The translations under genes were made by a program, and so were the position numbers. Shown here piece after piece: positions 52,928 to 61,114 of a DNA stretch of 64,000 nt (position 1 is its first letter; every line of letters starts with the position of its first letter). Origin of the DNA: JAGXFP01 sp039714535 (GTDB taxonomy: Bacteria; Desulfobacterota; Desulfobulbia; Desulfobulbales; JAGXFP01); NCBI GenBank assembly GCA_039714535.1, contig JBDLJC010000009.1, forward strand, positions 20,391 to 84,390, written 5' to 3'. The notes below the pieces were generated by a model. The model saw nothing but the letters and a program-made list of their open reading frames with translations. It did not search any database and had not been told where the DNA came from.

Positions 52928-54022
52928 ATGCGCAAAAAGATTCTCTTTGTTTTTCTACTGTTGATCGTAACCGGGATCGGCCTGCTTCATTTTTACACGC
53001 CGGGCGATTTTGGGGTTTATCATGCCGCCTATCGACGGTTCAGTTATTTTCCAATCTTCCTCGGGGCCATCTGGTTTGGCCTGCGGGGTGGGATATTCTT
53101 TGCCGTCCTTTCCTCACTGGCCTTCATCCCCCATCTCTTTCTTTATATCAGCGAAGATCCCCGGATCTATCTCAATGAACTGATCGAGGTCGTCTTGTAT
53201 CTGGCCGCAGGTACCCTGACCGGTTTTATCGCCAGTCGGGAGGCAAAACTTCGCGACAAGTACCGGGTCCTCTCCGAAGAGCTGGAAGAGGCCTATGAGA
53301 AGTTGCATCATGAGAGTGCTGTTCTGCTTGAGGTGGAGGAGCAACTGGGGGCAAACCAGAAACTCTCCGCCCTTGGCGAGCTTTCCGCCTCATTGGCCCA
53401 TGAGATCAAAAATCCCCTGAGCTCGCTCAGGGGTACGGCTGAGATTATTCTTGATGAGTTCCCGGAGGGACACCCCAAACGAGAATTTGGCGAAATACTC
53501 CTTAAGGAGGTGGACCGCCTTAATGTTACAGTCGATGAAATTCTCCAGTTTTCAAAAGGCCAGCCCGCTTTGGCAAATGATAAACCGTTCGAGTCCCTGG
53601 CAGAGGTGATTCGCCGGGTGGTAAGGCTGCTGGAATCCCACCTGCGCAAAAAAGCAGTTCATTTGCGGATAAATTCCTGTCCCGAAGCCGATACCTTTAT
53701 GGTTGACGGCAGTAAAATGTCCCAGGTTTTGCTGAATATCATCCTGAATGGGATTGACGCTCTGCCTGAGAATGGGGAGATCAACCTGCAAATCAGGGCC
53801 GAAGAACAGGAGATGATTGTGGCGGTCTCCGATAACGGGCCCGGTATTCCTGAAAACATGCGGCAGGATATATTTGAGCCATTTGTTTCCGGCAAGGAAC
53901 ATGGCACCGGACTGGGGCTGTCGATCAGCGCCAAGATTGTTGAAAGCATGAACGGTCAGATCAATGTCTCCGAAAGTGGAGAGGGAGGCGCCTGTTTCGC
54001 GGTCTCTTTACCCAGGGAGTGA
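52928..54022 (+). CDS. Membrane sensor histidine kinase (NtrB/AtoS-like)
   Basis: A 364-residue two-component kinase. About four N-terminal helices (residues 5-105; a DUF4118-like membrane sensor region), a coiled coil, then the dimerisation domain with H158 in SLAHEIKNPLSSLRG and the ATPase domain with N (LLNIILNGIDAL), G1 (SDNGPGIPE) and G2 (GTGLGLSI) boxes. No periplasmic domain is large enough for ligand binding, so the signal may be in the membrane. It is paired with the sigma-54 response regulator 85 bases downstream. Confidence 0.9.
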   Translation: MRKKILFVFLLLIVTGIGLLHFYTPGDFGVYHAAYRRFSYFPIFLGAIWFGLRGGIFFAVLSSLAFIPHLFLYISEDPRIYLNELIEVVLYLAAGTLTGFIASREAKLRDKYRVLSEELEEAYEKLHHESAVLLEVEEQLGANQKLSALGELSASLAHEIKNPLSSLRGTAEIILDEFPEGHPKREFGEILLKEVDRLNVTVDEILQFSKGQPALANDKPFESLAEVIRRVVRLLESHLRKKAVHLRINSCPEADTFMVDGSKMSQVLLNIILNGIDALPENGEINLQIRAEEQEMIVAVSDNGPGIPENMRQDIFEPFVSGKEHGTGLGLSISAKIVESMNGQINVSESGEGGACFAVSLPRE

Positions 54023-54107
54023 GGCTGTTTTGAAGCGCCTAAAGTTGTTTGGCTTGCACGGTTACAGGGCTGTAGTTTGACATTATAAGTTGATAAAGAG
54101 GTAGGAA

Positions 54108-55466
54108 ATGTCTGGCAGAATACTTTTGATTGATGATGACGATAGCCTGCGGCGGGTGACCGAGTACAATCTGGTTGCGGCCGGCTTTGAGGTAATGACC
54201 GCCGCTTCCGGTAAGGAGGGGCTGGCGGGGTTCAGCGAATATGAGCCGGATCTGGTCGTCACCGATGTTGAGCTGGGCGATATGAATGGTCTGGAGCTCC
54301 TGGCCGAATTCAAGGAGAAGAACCCGGATACGCCGGTGATAGTGATAACGGCCTACGGCACTATCGATATGGCGGTCAAGGCCATGAGCAAGGGGGCCTT
54401 TAATTTCATCACCAAACCTTTTGATCGCGAGTCTCTGCGGATGTCCTGCCGGAAGGGTCTGGAGCTGACGGTCCTCAAATCCCGCAATCGGCAACTGGTC
54501 GAAGAGGTTGAGCGGTTGAGCGGGGTCGAGGGCATGGAGACCGCTAATTCGGCCATGGCCGAATTGCTGGATACGGCCATGCGGGTGGCGGAGAGTGAGG
54601 CCACGGTTCTGATCTCCGGTGAATCTGGAACCGGCAAAGAGCTATTGGCCCGGTTGATCCACCGGCGCAGCGCCAGGCATAATGGCCCGATGGTGGCCGT
54701 TAACTGTGCCGCTATTCCCGATACCCTTATCGAAAGCGAGTTGTTCGGCCATGTTAAAGGGGCCTTTACCGGAGCGGTGGCCAACCGTAAGGGGCGCTTT
54801 CAATCCGCCGCCGGCGGTACCCTTTTTCTCGATGAGATCGGTGAGCTTAAAGTCGATATGCAGGCCAAACTGTTGCGGGCCATCCAGGAGAGGGAAGTGG
54901 AGCCGGTCGGATCCGACAAGATCGAGAAGGTCGATGTCAGGATAGTCGCCGCCACCAATCGGGATTTAAAAGAGCTGGCCTCCGCCGGGGAATTTCGTGA
55001 GGATCTTTATTACCGCTTGAGTGTTATCCCTCTTCATATCCCGGCCCTGCGCGAACGTCCTGAAGATATCGAGACCCTGACCGTCCATTTTCTTACAAAA
55101 CTTGGCGCACCCGATGGTGTCGGATTCAGCTCCGCGGCCCTGGCCCGTCTCAAGGCTTATAAATGGCCGGGGAATATCCGGGAATTACAGAATGCCGTGG
55201 AGCGCGGCTTTATTCTGCGGCGCGGCGAGGAGATTGGCCCAGAGGCCCTGGGTTTGACAGGTGATAGGGGGGTGGCCGGGGGCGAAGATCAGGCCGGGGT
55301 TCTCGGGTTGAATATCCCCGATGAAGGCATTTCCCTTGAGGAAGTGGAGAAAACCCTGATCCGAAAGGCGCTGGAGAAAAGTGGCGGTAATCGCTCAGAA
55401 GCCGCCCGGCTTTTGAAAATACCCCGCCATGTCCTGATCTACCGGCTGGAGAAATTTGACATTTAA
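54108..55466 (+). CDS. Sigma-54-dependent response regulator (NtrC family)
   Basis: A 452-residue enhancer-binding activator: receiver domain with D53 (LVVTDVELGD), AAA+ domain (about 140-370) with Walker A GESGTGKE and the sigma-54 contact loop GAFTGA, and a C-terminal Fis-type helix-turn-helix (NRSEAARLLKIPRHVLIYRL). It would drive sigma-54 promoters when phosphorylated by the kinase upstream. Target genes are unknown; no -24/-12 promoter was seen near. It is the last chromosomal gene before the A+T-rich cassette array. Confidence 0.93.
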   Translation: MSGRILLIDDDDSLRRVTEYNLVAAGFEVMTAASGKEGLAGFSEYEPDLVVTDVELGDMNGLELLAEFKEKNPDTPVIVITAYGTIDMAVKAMSKGAFNFITKPFDRESLRMSCRKGLELTVLKSRNRQLVEEVERLSGVEGMETANSAMAELLDTAMRVAESEATVLISGESGTGKELLARLIHRRSARHNGPMVAVNCAAIPDTLIESELFGHVKGAFTGAVANRKGRFQSAAGGTLFLDEIGELKVDMQAKLLRAIQEREVEPVGSDKIEKVDVRIVAATNRDLKELASAGEFREDLYYRLSVIPLHIPALRERPEDIETLTVHFLTKLGAPDGVGFSSAALARLKAYKWPGNIRELQNAVERGFILRRGEEIGPEALGLTGDRGVAGGEDQAGVLGLNIPDEGISLEEVEKTLIRKALEKSGGNRSEAARLLKIPRHVLIYRLEKFDI

Positions 55467-55785
55467 ATAGGTCAGATTTTTAAAGAACTTTGTTGGTGTT
55501 GCACGTTTAGTACTGTCTCTGAGCTTAATCCAGTCGCAATAAGAATGTTCTGTATGGATTGAGTAGTGAAAAGAAATCTCATTACGTTCCGCACCTCATC
55601 CAAAAGCCTAAGATTCTTTTGCATTGACATTCTCCCGCCCTGCCATATATTTGAAGTCGTAGATGTGATATCACACAAGGGGCAATAATGCCCAAAAACA
55701 CCTTCAATATCAACTTATCGAGGCAAAAGTGCCTGTTAATCAATGGTTGGGCACCTAAAAATACAAACAAGGCATAGACACCAAA
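55467..55785. other. Boundary region between core chromosome and cassette array
   Basis: About 320 bases, with composition shifting to A+T-rich. No integrase or clear attI was found. A minus-strand frame of 68 codons here (55472-55678) has no family features. The only array-like signal is the candidate att site at 55690-55752. Confidence 0.45.
55690..55752 (+). repeat. Possible first att site of the cassette array
   Basis: GCCCAA (55690-55695) and GTTGGGC (55746-55752), the latter matching the integron core consensus GTTRRRY, flank a small hairpin AGGCAaaagTGCCT. The next gene begins 33 bases later. The inner arms pair poorly, so this is weaker than the other sites. Confidence 0.3.
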
Positions 55786-56049
55786 ATGATAATGATGATG
55801 TCATATTTCCTAATATTTAGTTTTGTTGTCTATCTTGTTCTCTTTCTATTTTTTAAGAAAATCAAACCAATAAAACGGTTGTTAATATCTGTAGCCGTAT
55901 TTTTCGCACTGAGTTTTTCATTCACTACATTATTGGTAGTGGTGGGTGATCGTCCGTTACCAGGTTCAATCACAATAGACATGAATGATATCGACCCAGA
56001 GACGGGAACTTTTTATCCAGACAAAGAAGAAAAATACCGTTCGAAATAG
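55786..56049 (+). CDS. Cassette gene 1: small membrane protein
   Basis: An 87-residue protein with two predicted membrane helices (SYFLIFSFVVYLVLFLFF and LLISVAVFFALSFSFTTLLVVV) and a short hydrophilic C-terminus (MNDIDPETGTFYPDKEEKYRSK). No family recognised. A+T-rich codon use unlike the chromosome. It is followed 24 bases later by an attC site, so it is the cargo of one cassette. Confidence 0.55.
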   Translation: MIMMMSYFLIFSFVVYLVLFLFFKKIKPIKRLLISVAVFFALSFSFTTLLVVVGDRPLPGSITIDMNDIDPETGTFYPDKEEKYRSK

Positions 56050-56073
56050 ATTTTAAATTATTGAAATAATTAT

Positions 56074-56145
56074 GCCCAACAATCGGGTCGAGTTCGACGC
56101 AAAAAAGCTAACCGCTTTTTGCGCGTCTCACCCGAAACGTTATAT
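56074..56145 (+). repeat. attC site 1
   Basis: Starts GCCCAAC, ends GTTATAT. TCGGGT pairs with ACCCGA, GACGC with GCGTC, and a central hairpin GCAAAAAAGC/GCTTTTTGC lies between. The stretch GTCGAGTTCGACGC ... GCGTCTCACC recurs in attC site 6. Confidence 0.75.
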
Positions 56146-56174
56146 TTTTCAATTTGAATAATGAATAAATCCAT

Positions 56175-57686
56175 ATGTCCAATCTTCGCCTAAATAGAAG
56201 TAAGAGATCATATATAAAGTCAGTATTCAAACAGTATCCACTTGAATCTATTCTTTGGGGGTTCTGGCAATTAAAAGACGAGTTGAATTCAATTGAAATT
56301 GCCTACACTACATCCATTGCAATTGAGTTTTCTAACCCGGGACAATATTGTGACATAATCAAACATTTAGATAAGTCAATTTTGTTAAAGCTAGTTAACT
56401 TGGCAACTAGTTTTTGTTTGAACAATGGTGAATCAGACGAGAAATTCTCAAGAGAAACAAATGATATTTTTTACAAAATATTTAATTTAATGGCTAATCA
56501 AATGAGTGTGTCCTATCGCTCTCATGGAGATTACTCTCGAGCACTACTTCTGTATGAAATCATTCCAAATGAAATTGAAAACAATAAATTTAAACACTCT
56601 TTGTCAGAAGAATTTATAAAAGATAAGGGATATTCAATTAATGAGTATTTACAGGTTTGCTTTTTATCACTTGCTGCTATTAACGGTAGTGGAAAGTTTG
56701 CAGATGACTATTTAGAAAAAGCACAAACAGTTACTCAATCTCCTTCTTTTGAAATAATGAATAAAATTTTGTTTGATATTTCAGCTTCTGCAATCCATTA
56801 TCGCAGAGAAAGAAAAAGGTTAAACACTATAGATTCGTTTAAATACCAACCACTCCTGATGTATCCTCTTATTAAACCATGGTCCCATATACCAAAGCAT
56901 TCTAGGGGGAAACGATATCTTTCTCCATTGCCTGACTTAATTGCACATAAAGCAAGTATTGGCATTTATCATCATTTTCTATCGAAGTACAAAACCAAAT
57001 TCACAAGATTTTTTGGGAAAGAAATTTTTGAAAGATATGTAGGTAAAGCATTAAAGAACTGTTGCCATAAAGAAGAAATCAAAGATGAATATGCTATAAA
57101 AAGGGACTATGAAATCCCAGAAGGAGTTAAGATCCCGGACTTTTTATGTTTCAAAGAGAACAATGGGATTATTGTCGAATGCAAAGCAGCTGTGTTGCCT
57201 TTAGGTGTTTATACAAATGGTAGCATGGTTGATTTTAAAACTACAGTGAGCAAAATATTTAAAGCAGTTAGCCAAACTGCCAATTTTGAAAAACATGCAT
57301 TAAGTAATTCGTTTTATAATGTTAAAAAGTGGATTCGACTTATTATCACCTACGAGCCTTTATGGGGAATTAATTCTGAAATTTTATCTGATATCCTTAT
57401 TTCAGATTTTATAGGAGAAGACAAAGTTCTCAAATTTAGAGATGGGTTTGATAAATCTCTAGTATTATCCGTATCCCAGCTTGATATCATACAACCGCAA
57501 ACTTCTGAAACAAACACTCTTTATTCAATTCTTAATGACATAAAAAGTAGTGATTTCAATAAAGTAATCAATAACCTTGTTGATAAAACTGGAAGAACTT
57601 TTAAGGATTCCTATTTAGCAAATTACACAGAACAAATAACAAATAGTCTTGTACCAAAAATAGATGACAGAAAACACTCTAACTAG
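56175..57686 (+). CDS. Cassette gene 2: PD-(D/E)XK nuclease-like protein
   Basis: A 503-residue protein with a helical N-terminal region (1-270) and a PD-(D/E)XK-type core: E283/E286 in FGKEIFERYVG, then KIPDFLCFKENNGIIVECKA, in which D322, E335 and K337 form the classical D-x(12)-E-x-K motif. This is the active site of restriction-type and repair nucleases. No methylase or helicase accompanies it. A free-standing nuclease of this size in an integron cassette fits a phage-defence effector, but the family is not known to me. The gene is A+T-rich (codons such as AAA, ATT). attC 2 follows 10 bases after the stop. Confidence 0.6.
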   Translation: MSNLRLNRSKRSYIKSVFKQYPLESILWGFWQLKDELNSIEIAYTTSIAIEFSNPGQYCDIIKHLDKSILLKLVNLATSFCLNNGESDEKFSRETNDIFYKIFNLMANQMSVSYRSHGDYSRALLLYEIIPNEIENNKFKHSLSEEFIKDKGYSINEYLQVCFLSLAAINGSGKFADDYLEKAQTVTQSPSFEIMNKILFDISASAIHYRRERKRLNTIDSFKYQPLLMYPLIKPWSHIPKHSRGKRYLSPLPDLIAHKASIGIYHHFLSKYKTKFTRFFGKEIFERYVGKALKNCCHKEEIKDEYAIKRDYEIPEGVKIPDFLCFKENNGIIVECKAAVLPLGVYTNGSMVDFKTTVSKIFKAVSQTANFEKHALSNSFYNVKKWIRLIITYEPLWGINSEILSDILISDFIGEDKVLKFRDGFDKSLVLSVSQLDIIQPQTSETNTLYSILNDIKSSDFNKVINNLVDKTGRTFKDSYLANYTEQITNSLVPKIDDRKHSN

Positions 57687-57695
57687 TTGGAATAA

Positions 57696-57784
57696 TATAA
57701 CAATGTAATCCAGAGGATGGCGAGAAATGTGGCGGCGCTAGACGCGGCAATTTCACTGGCGCCACCGCTGATCACGACGTTAAG
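57696..57784 (+). repeat. attC site 2 (degenerate)
   Basis: Tips ATAAC and GTTA. The inner arms GTGGCGGCGC and GGCGCCAC pair, with GACGCGGCAATTTCA between them. Its middle resembles attC sites 3 and 4 (GGCGGCGCTg, TTCATTGGCG). Confidence 0.6.
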
Positions 57785-57802
57785 ACTACACAGTAGATTG
57801 AT

Positions 57803-58927
57803 ATGACAAAAGCCAGCAGGACATTGAATCCATTACACTTCGAAGACTTGGAACCACATAGATTTGAGGATTTAACACGCCAACTTATTTATGACCTAAG
57901 AGATTGGTCCGCTTTAGAAGCAACTGGTAGGTCTGGCGGAGATGATGGTTATGACGTTAGAGGAATAGAAAGAGTATTAACCGAACCTGTAGAAGATGAA
58001 GAAGAGGTCGGTGTGTCGGAAAAGATTTGGCTGATTCAATGTAAAAGAGAAAAATCTATAACTCCCAAAAAGATTCAAAAGTATATTGATGAGTGCTTGC
58101 AGGAAAAGAAAGAATCTATAGCTGGTGTCCTTTTTGTTGCACCATGTAACCTTTCAAAGAAAACGAGAGACGCATTCTATGACAAAATGCGGGAGTACGA
58201 TATTGAAGACTGTATATTGTGGGGCAATGGGGAGTTAGAGGATCAACTCTTTCAGCCAAAAAATGACCACCTTCTGTTTGCATATTTCAACATCTCTCTC
58301 AAGGTTCACAGGAGATCAAGAAAATCCCAAATCAGGTCGAAGCTTGCTATAAAAAGGAAGGCTTTAAAAAATCTTACCATTGGTCAAACCGTTCTGATCC
58401 GTGATCCGGAAGCATACTCTTATCCAAATCCTGATGAAATAGAAGATTTTAAGACCAATCGCCCATGGCTTGTTTATCAAATTTCAGGTCACTATTATGA
58501 TGGTATTAAAATATTAATTGGTAGATTTTTCGCCTTCCTTGATGAAAACGGGGTTAATCACGACTTTGCCCACATATGCAATGATGCATTCGAACGAGAG
58601 GATCATTGGCGAAAACAAACCGATCCCGATATAAGAAATAAAATTTGGGAATTCTGGGATAAAATCCCAGAGATATCCAAAGGGTGGCTAACAGTTGACC
58701 GACGAATCCCCTACGAAAACATATTAGCCATTGATGAAGATGGGGATGAATATGTTAGAGGTCCACATCTTTATGTACCCTTCACTCGAAAAAATGGTCC
58801 TTTTGAAGATGGTCTATTCGCGACATTAACAACTAATGGATATTCTGGAAGAAAGATATATCCAAAACAGGACGACAGAATTGAATATTTCCCAGAAGAA
58901 ATGAGAGTAAAATATGACCAGTCTTAA
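57803..58927 (+). CDS. Cassette gene 3: Mrr-like restriction endonuclease domain protein
   Basis: A 374-residue protein with an N-terminal Mrr/type IV-like PD-(D/E)XK domain: E22 in HRFEDLTRQLI, GGDDGYDVRG with D51, and WLIQCKRE with Q79-C-K81. Such domains cut modified or foreign DNA. Residues 160-374 form a second part I do not recognise (WLVYQISGHYYDGIKILIG; WLTVDRRIPYENILAIDEDG), perhaps a DNA- or phage-recognition module. No partner methyltransferase. The stop codon lies in the first bases of attC 3, so the gene fills its cassette. It directly follows another nuclease-like cassette. Confidence 0.7.
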   Translation: MTKASRTLNPLHFEDLEPHRFEDLTRQLIYDLRDWSALEATGRSGGDDGYDVRGIERVLTEPVEDEEEVGVSEKIWLIQCKREKSITPKKIQKYIDECLQEKKESIAGVLFVAPCNLSKKTRDAFYDKMREYDIEDCILWGNGELEDQLFQPKNDHLLFAYFNISLKVHRRSRKSQIRSKLAIKRKALKNLTIGQTVLIRDPEAYSYPNPDEIEDFKTNRPWLVYQISGHYYDGIKILIGRFFAFLDENGVNHDFAHICNDAFEREDHWRKQTDPDIRNKIWEFWDKIPEISKGWLTVDRRIPYENILAIDEDGDEYVRGPHLYVPFTRKNGPFEDGLFATLTTNGYSGRKIYPKQDDRIEYFPEEMRVKYDQS

Positions 58928-58948
58928 CAAAAGTATTAACCAGACCGC
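58924..58948 (+). repeat. attC site 3, left half (split by IS)
   Basis: TTAAC then AGTATTAACCAGACCGC. Its partner arm GCGGTCTGGTTATACT lies at 60463-60478 on the far side of the IS and pairs completely except for one extra T, the kind of unpaired base that gives attC its polarity. Confidence 0.75.
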
Positions 58949-59012
58949 TATGTAGTATAAGTCAAGAACTAGCAATAAATTTCACTTCATTTTGAACGAA
59001 CTCCTATTCTAT

Positions 59013-59160
59013 CGGTAAAACAAATTCGCTACCCAGCAAAGCAGTTACCCAGACCGCTATTCGTACTCGAGGTACAGTTTACATGTTCGTTTTTAACAGG
59101 TGCTGACAAACCGCGAGGCGTAACGGTGAAGTTACAGTCAAGTTGACGTCATGCACCTTG
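59013..59160 (-). ncRNA. Predicted guide (bridge/seek) RNA of the IS
   Basis: Non-coding part downstream of the transposase. TTACCCAGACCGCTAT (59045-59060) matches 15 of 16 bases of the left insertion junction (58936-58951), and AAACCGCGAGG (59108-59118) matches 9 of 11 of the right junction (60419-60429). A stem (59098-59107 with 59148-59158, one bulge) encloses the second segment; GTAAAAC (59015-59021) and GTTTAC (59077-59082) may enclose the first. This is the layout of the programmable RNA known from IS110/IS1111 elements. Strand and ends are inferred. Confidence 0.6.
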
Positions 59161-59247
59161 GCTTCTTCTGATAGACTGTTCCGCTTGAGCAAATTCATTT
59201 TCCCTTTATCTGTTGTTCCTTAAAAAGGCCTGTGGAGCTTGCAACAT

Positions 59248-60324
59248 CTATGAAACAACGCCTATCTGATATAATTCCTTGTTAAGTAAGAGTGCGCGTA
59301 GTTTCAGTGCCAATTTTCGGGCAACAGCCACAATCGCTTTTTTCTTACTGCCTGTTCGCTGCCTTATTAACTGATACTTTTCGTTTAGCACCCCATCTTT
59401 ACGAATAGCAACCCAGGCACTTTCAATCAGCCATGATCTAACCGCAGGATTGCCTTCTTTGGTAATACGTCCTCTTCTGGTGCTTTCTCCGGTCGAATAT
59501 TCACTAGGCACCAGGCCGAGAAAACTTGCGAAATTTTCTTTGCGTTTAAAACGGCGGAGATCACCCCACTCCAATGTCAAACGGATGGCGGTTAAAATGC
59601 CGATGCCAGGCGCACTTTTGAGAATATTTACGGACTCACTATAACGTTCACTTTTTGCCAGATCCTTGAGCTTGAGAAGAGCTTCTTTTTTTAAGGACCA
59701 GAGATATTCAATTTCATTTATAAGTAAGCTGAATGACACTTGTAAGGCTGGCGATATACCTATTTTTTCCAGACTTAACGGCAATTGGCGATATTCCCTC
59801 CTGGTCCACCTGCCAGGAGGGAAATGCTGATCAATCCCATGAAATTCCAACATCCTGCGAATTCTATTACATGACCGGACAATATCTCGCTGGATCTGCC
59901 CGTACAATCTTGAAACCTGGCGATCCTCCCGTAAGGTCTTACTTGGAATAGCACATGATTTATAATCTCCGTTCTCAAGATTTTTAGCTAAACGTCTACT
60001 ATCAAAACGGTCGTTTTTTTTGCGGTTACACTTTTCCTCCATAACTCTATGAGCAGGGGTCACCACACAATTCCACCCATCAGCGACAATCTGGTCATAG
60101 AGTCCAAAGCCCCTGAAACCAGCTTCATAGATCACATTAATTTGGCAATCTGGGAATTTGTTATGGAAATAATTACGTAAATTATCGTAGTCAGCAGGCA
60201 TTGTTGTTTCATGCGCAACAACCCCACCACTTCGAACGCAAAGGACCCATTTCCTTTTTGAATCTTCAAGACCGACAAAAACTTCTTGCTTTGTTAGGAT
60301 GTAATTGCGTATTGTTCTTTTCAT
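59248..60324 (-). CDS. IS110/IS1111-family DEDD transposase
   Basis: A 358-residue recombinase. The RuvC-like DEDD domain has D21 (FVGLEDSKRKW), E67 (VIYEAGFRGFG), D105 and D108 (KKNDRFDSRRLA). After a coiled coil, the C-terminal Transposase_20 domain has a helix-hairpin-helix-like APGIGILTAIRL and LVPSEYSTGESTRRGRITKEGN with the nucleophilic serine near S281. All motifs are intact and the length is normal, so it may be active. Family members act with an RNA guide and form a circular intermediate. AGGAGG lies 5-6 bases upstream of the ATG. Confidence 0.93.
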   Translation of the reverse strand: MKRTIRNYILTKQEVFVGLEDSKRKWVLCVRSGGVVAHETTMPADYDNLRNYFHNKFPDCQINVIYEAGFRGFGLYDQIVADGWNCVVTPAHRVMEEKCNRKKNDRFDSRRLAKNLENGDYKSCAIPSKTLREDRQVSRLYGQIQRDIVRSCNRIRRMLEFHGIDQHFPPGRWTRREYRQLPLSLEKIGISPALQVSFSLLINEIEYLWSLKKEALLKLKDLAKSERYSESVNILKSAPGIGILTAIRLTLEWGDLRRFKRKENFASFLGLVPSEYSTGESTRRGRITKEGNPAVRSWLIESAWVAIRKDGVLNEKYQLIRQRTGSKKKAIVAVARKLALKLRALLLNKELYQIGVVS

Positions 60325-60425
60325 AAGACTACCTCCTTCTTTTGATAGAAAGTTGATCCCTTAATTTCAGGATAGTCTTTTATGAAAGTAAATTTCTGCA
60401 AACCACACTTATCATAGTAAACCGC

Positions 60426-60490
60426 GGGAACGTTGGCGGCGCTGCGCGGCAAGTTCATTGGCGCGGTCTGGTTATACTAGGCGTTATAAC
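60426..60490 (+). repeat. attC site 3, right half (split by IS)
   Basis: GGGAACGTTGGCGGCGCTGC, then GCGCGGTCTGGTTATACTAG and GTTATAAC. Joined to 58924-58948 it gives a 90-base attC very like site 4. Confidence 0.75.
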
Positions 60491-60496
60491 CCAAAA

Positions 60497-60796
60497 ATGA
60501 ATAAAATTTTCCAATCAAAAAAGGCGATATTAATATTCTCAACATTCGCATATCTAAGTTCATATGCAGAATTATTGTGGTTGAAAAATGCTGGCACCCT
60601 AAATCCAGAAAAATGGCAATTGGCCTTATTCCTAGTGCCGTGGCTTTTGGGTACTATCGGATTAATGCTCCTAATTTATATTAAATGGTTTAGCCCAGAG
60701 ACACCGAAATCAGTAGTCAAAAAAATTGCGTTTTGGGCACTATCCCTAGGCTTTTTAATTATATTTGGAGGCTTTTGTAAAGTTTTTGTATTTTAG
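60497..60796 (+). CDS. Cassette gene 4: small membrane protein
   Basis: A 99-residue protein with about three predicted helices (AILIFSTFAYLSSYAELLWL; LALFLVPWLLGTIGLMLLIYI; IAFWALSLGFLIIFGGFCKVF). The frame is open 39 bases upstream, but that part is attC sequence, so the ATG at 60497 just after the core site GTTATAAC is preferred. No family recognised. A+T-rich. Confidence 0.6.
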   Translation: MNKIFQSKKAILIFSTFAYLSSYAELLWLKNAGTLNPEKWQLALFLVPWLLGTIGLMLLIYIKWFSPETPKSVVKKIAFWALSLGFLIIFGGFCKVFVF

Positions 60797-60820
60797 GATA
60801 AATTCAATAAAATCAAAAGG

Positions 60821-60912
60821 TTATAACAAGCGGCTCAACTTGACCGCGTTAACGTTGGCGGCGCTGACGCGGTAAGTTCATTGGCGCGGTCAAGTTACCC
60901 TTAACGTTATAA
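60821..60912 (+). repeat. attC site 4
   Basis: TTATAAC (60821-60827) pairs with GTTATAA (60906-60912). CAACTTGACCGCG pairs with CGCGGTCAAGTTA. The centre GTTGGCGGCGCTGACGCGG is shared with site 3. The best preserved site in the array. Confidence 0.85.
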
Positions 60913-60915
60913 ACC

Positions 60916-61104
60916 ATGAATATAATATTTTGGGTCTTCTTCATAGTTATCAGCTTCATCGGTGGATATGCACTGTCGGTATATCTTTACGGGGATAAAA
61001 ATCCTAAAAAATGGAAATCATTACTTTTCAAAAAAGAAGATACATTTAAAAATATTTTTTATTCAAACCAAGACAAAGAAAAATCATCAGATCGCAAAAA
61101 ATAA
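60916..61104 (+). CDS. Cassette gene 5: single-helix membrane protein
   Basis: A 62-residue protein with one N-terminal membrane helix (IIFWVFFIVISFIGGYALSVYL) and a basic cytoplasmic tail (KKWKSLLFKKEDTFKNIF; KEKSSDRKK). The ATG lies three bases after the preceding attC. No recognisable family. Small size leaves some doubt, but its exact fit between two attC sites supports it. Confidence 0.55.
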   Translation: MNIIFWVFFIVISFIGGYALSVYLYGDKNPKKWKSLLFKKEDTFKNIFYSNQDKEKSSDRKK

Positions 61105-61114
61105 TTAACTTAGT

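Larger units (their letters stand above)
58949..60420 (-). mobile_element. IS110-family, IS1111-group insertion sequence inside an attC site
   Basis: About 1472 bases, ending at direct copies of ACCGC (58944-58948 and 60421-60425). Removing the element restores a normal attC closely like site 4. Subterminal inverted repeats are weak (left GTATAAGT, right ACTTATCA), as usual in IS1111. One intact transposase gene lies on the minus strand, with a short 5' side (about 100 bases) and a long non-coding 3' side (about 300 bases). That asymmetry, and insertion in attC, mark the IS1111-attC subgroup. Confidence 0.8.

Noticed and set aside
55467..55785. Integron integrase or attI at the left edge of the array
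   Set aside because: No tyrosine recombinase motifs in any frame here or elsewhere in the window; only a weak att-like inverted repeat.
58936..59060. Second, nested IS insertion explaining the duplicate CCAGACCGCTAT
   Set aside because: The bases after the inner copy differ from the IS left end after TAT, and the right junction is mimicked as well, which fits guide segments better than a nested copy.
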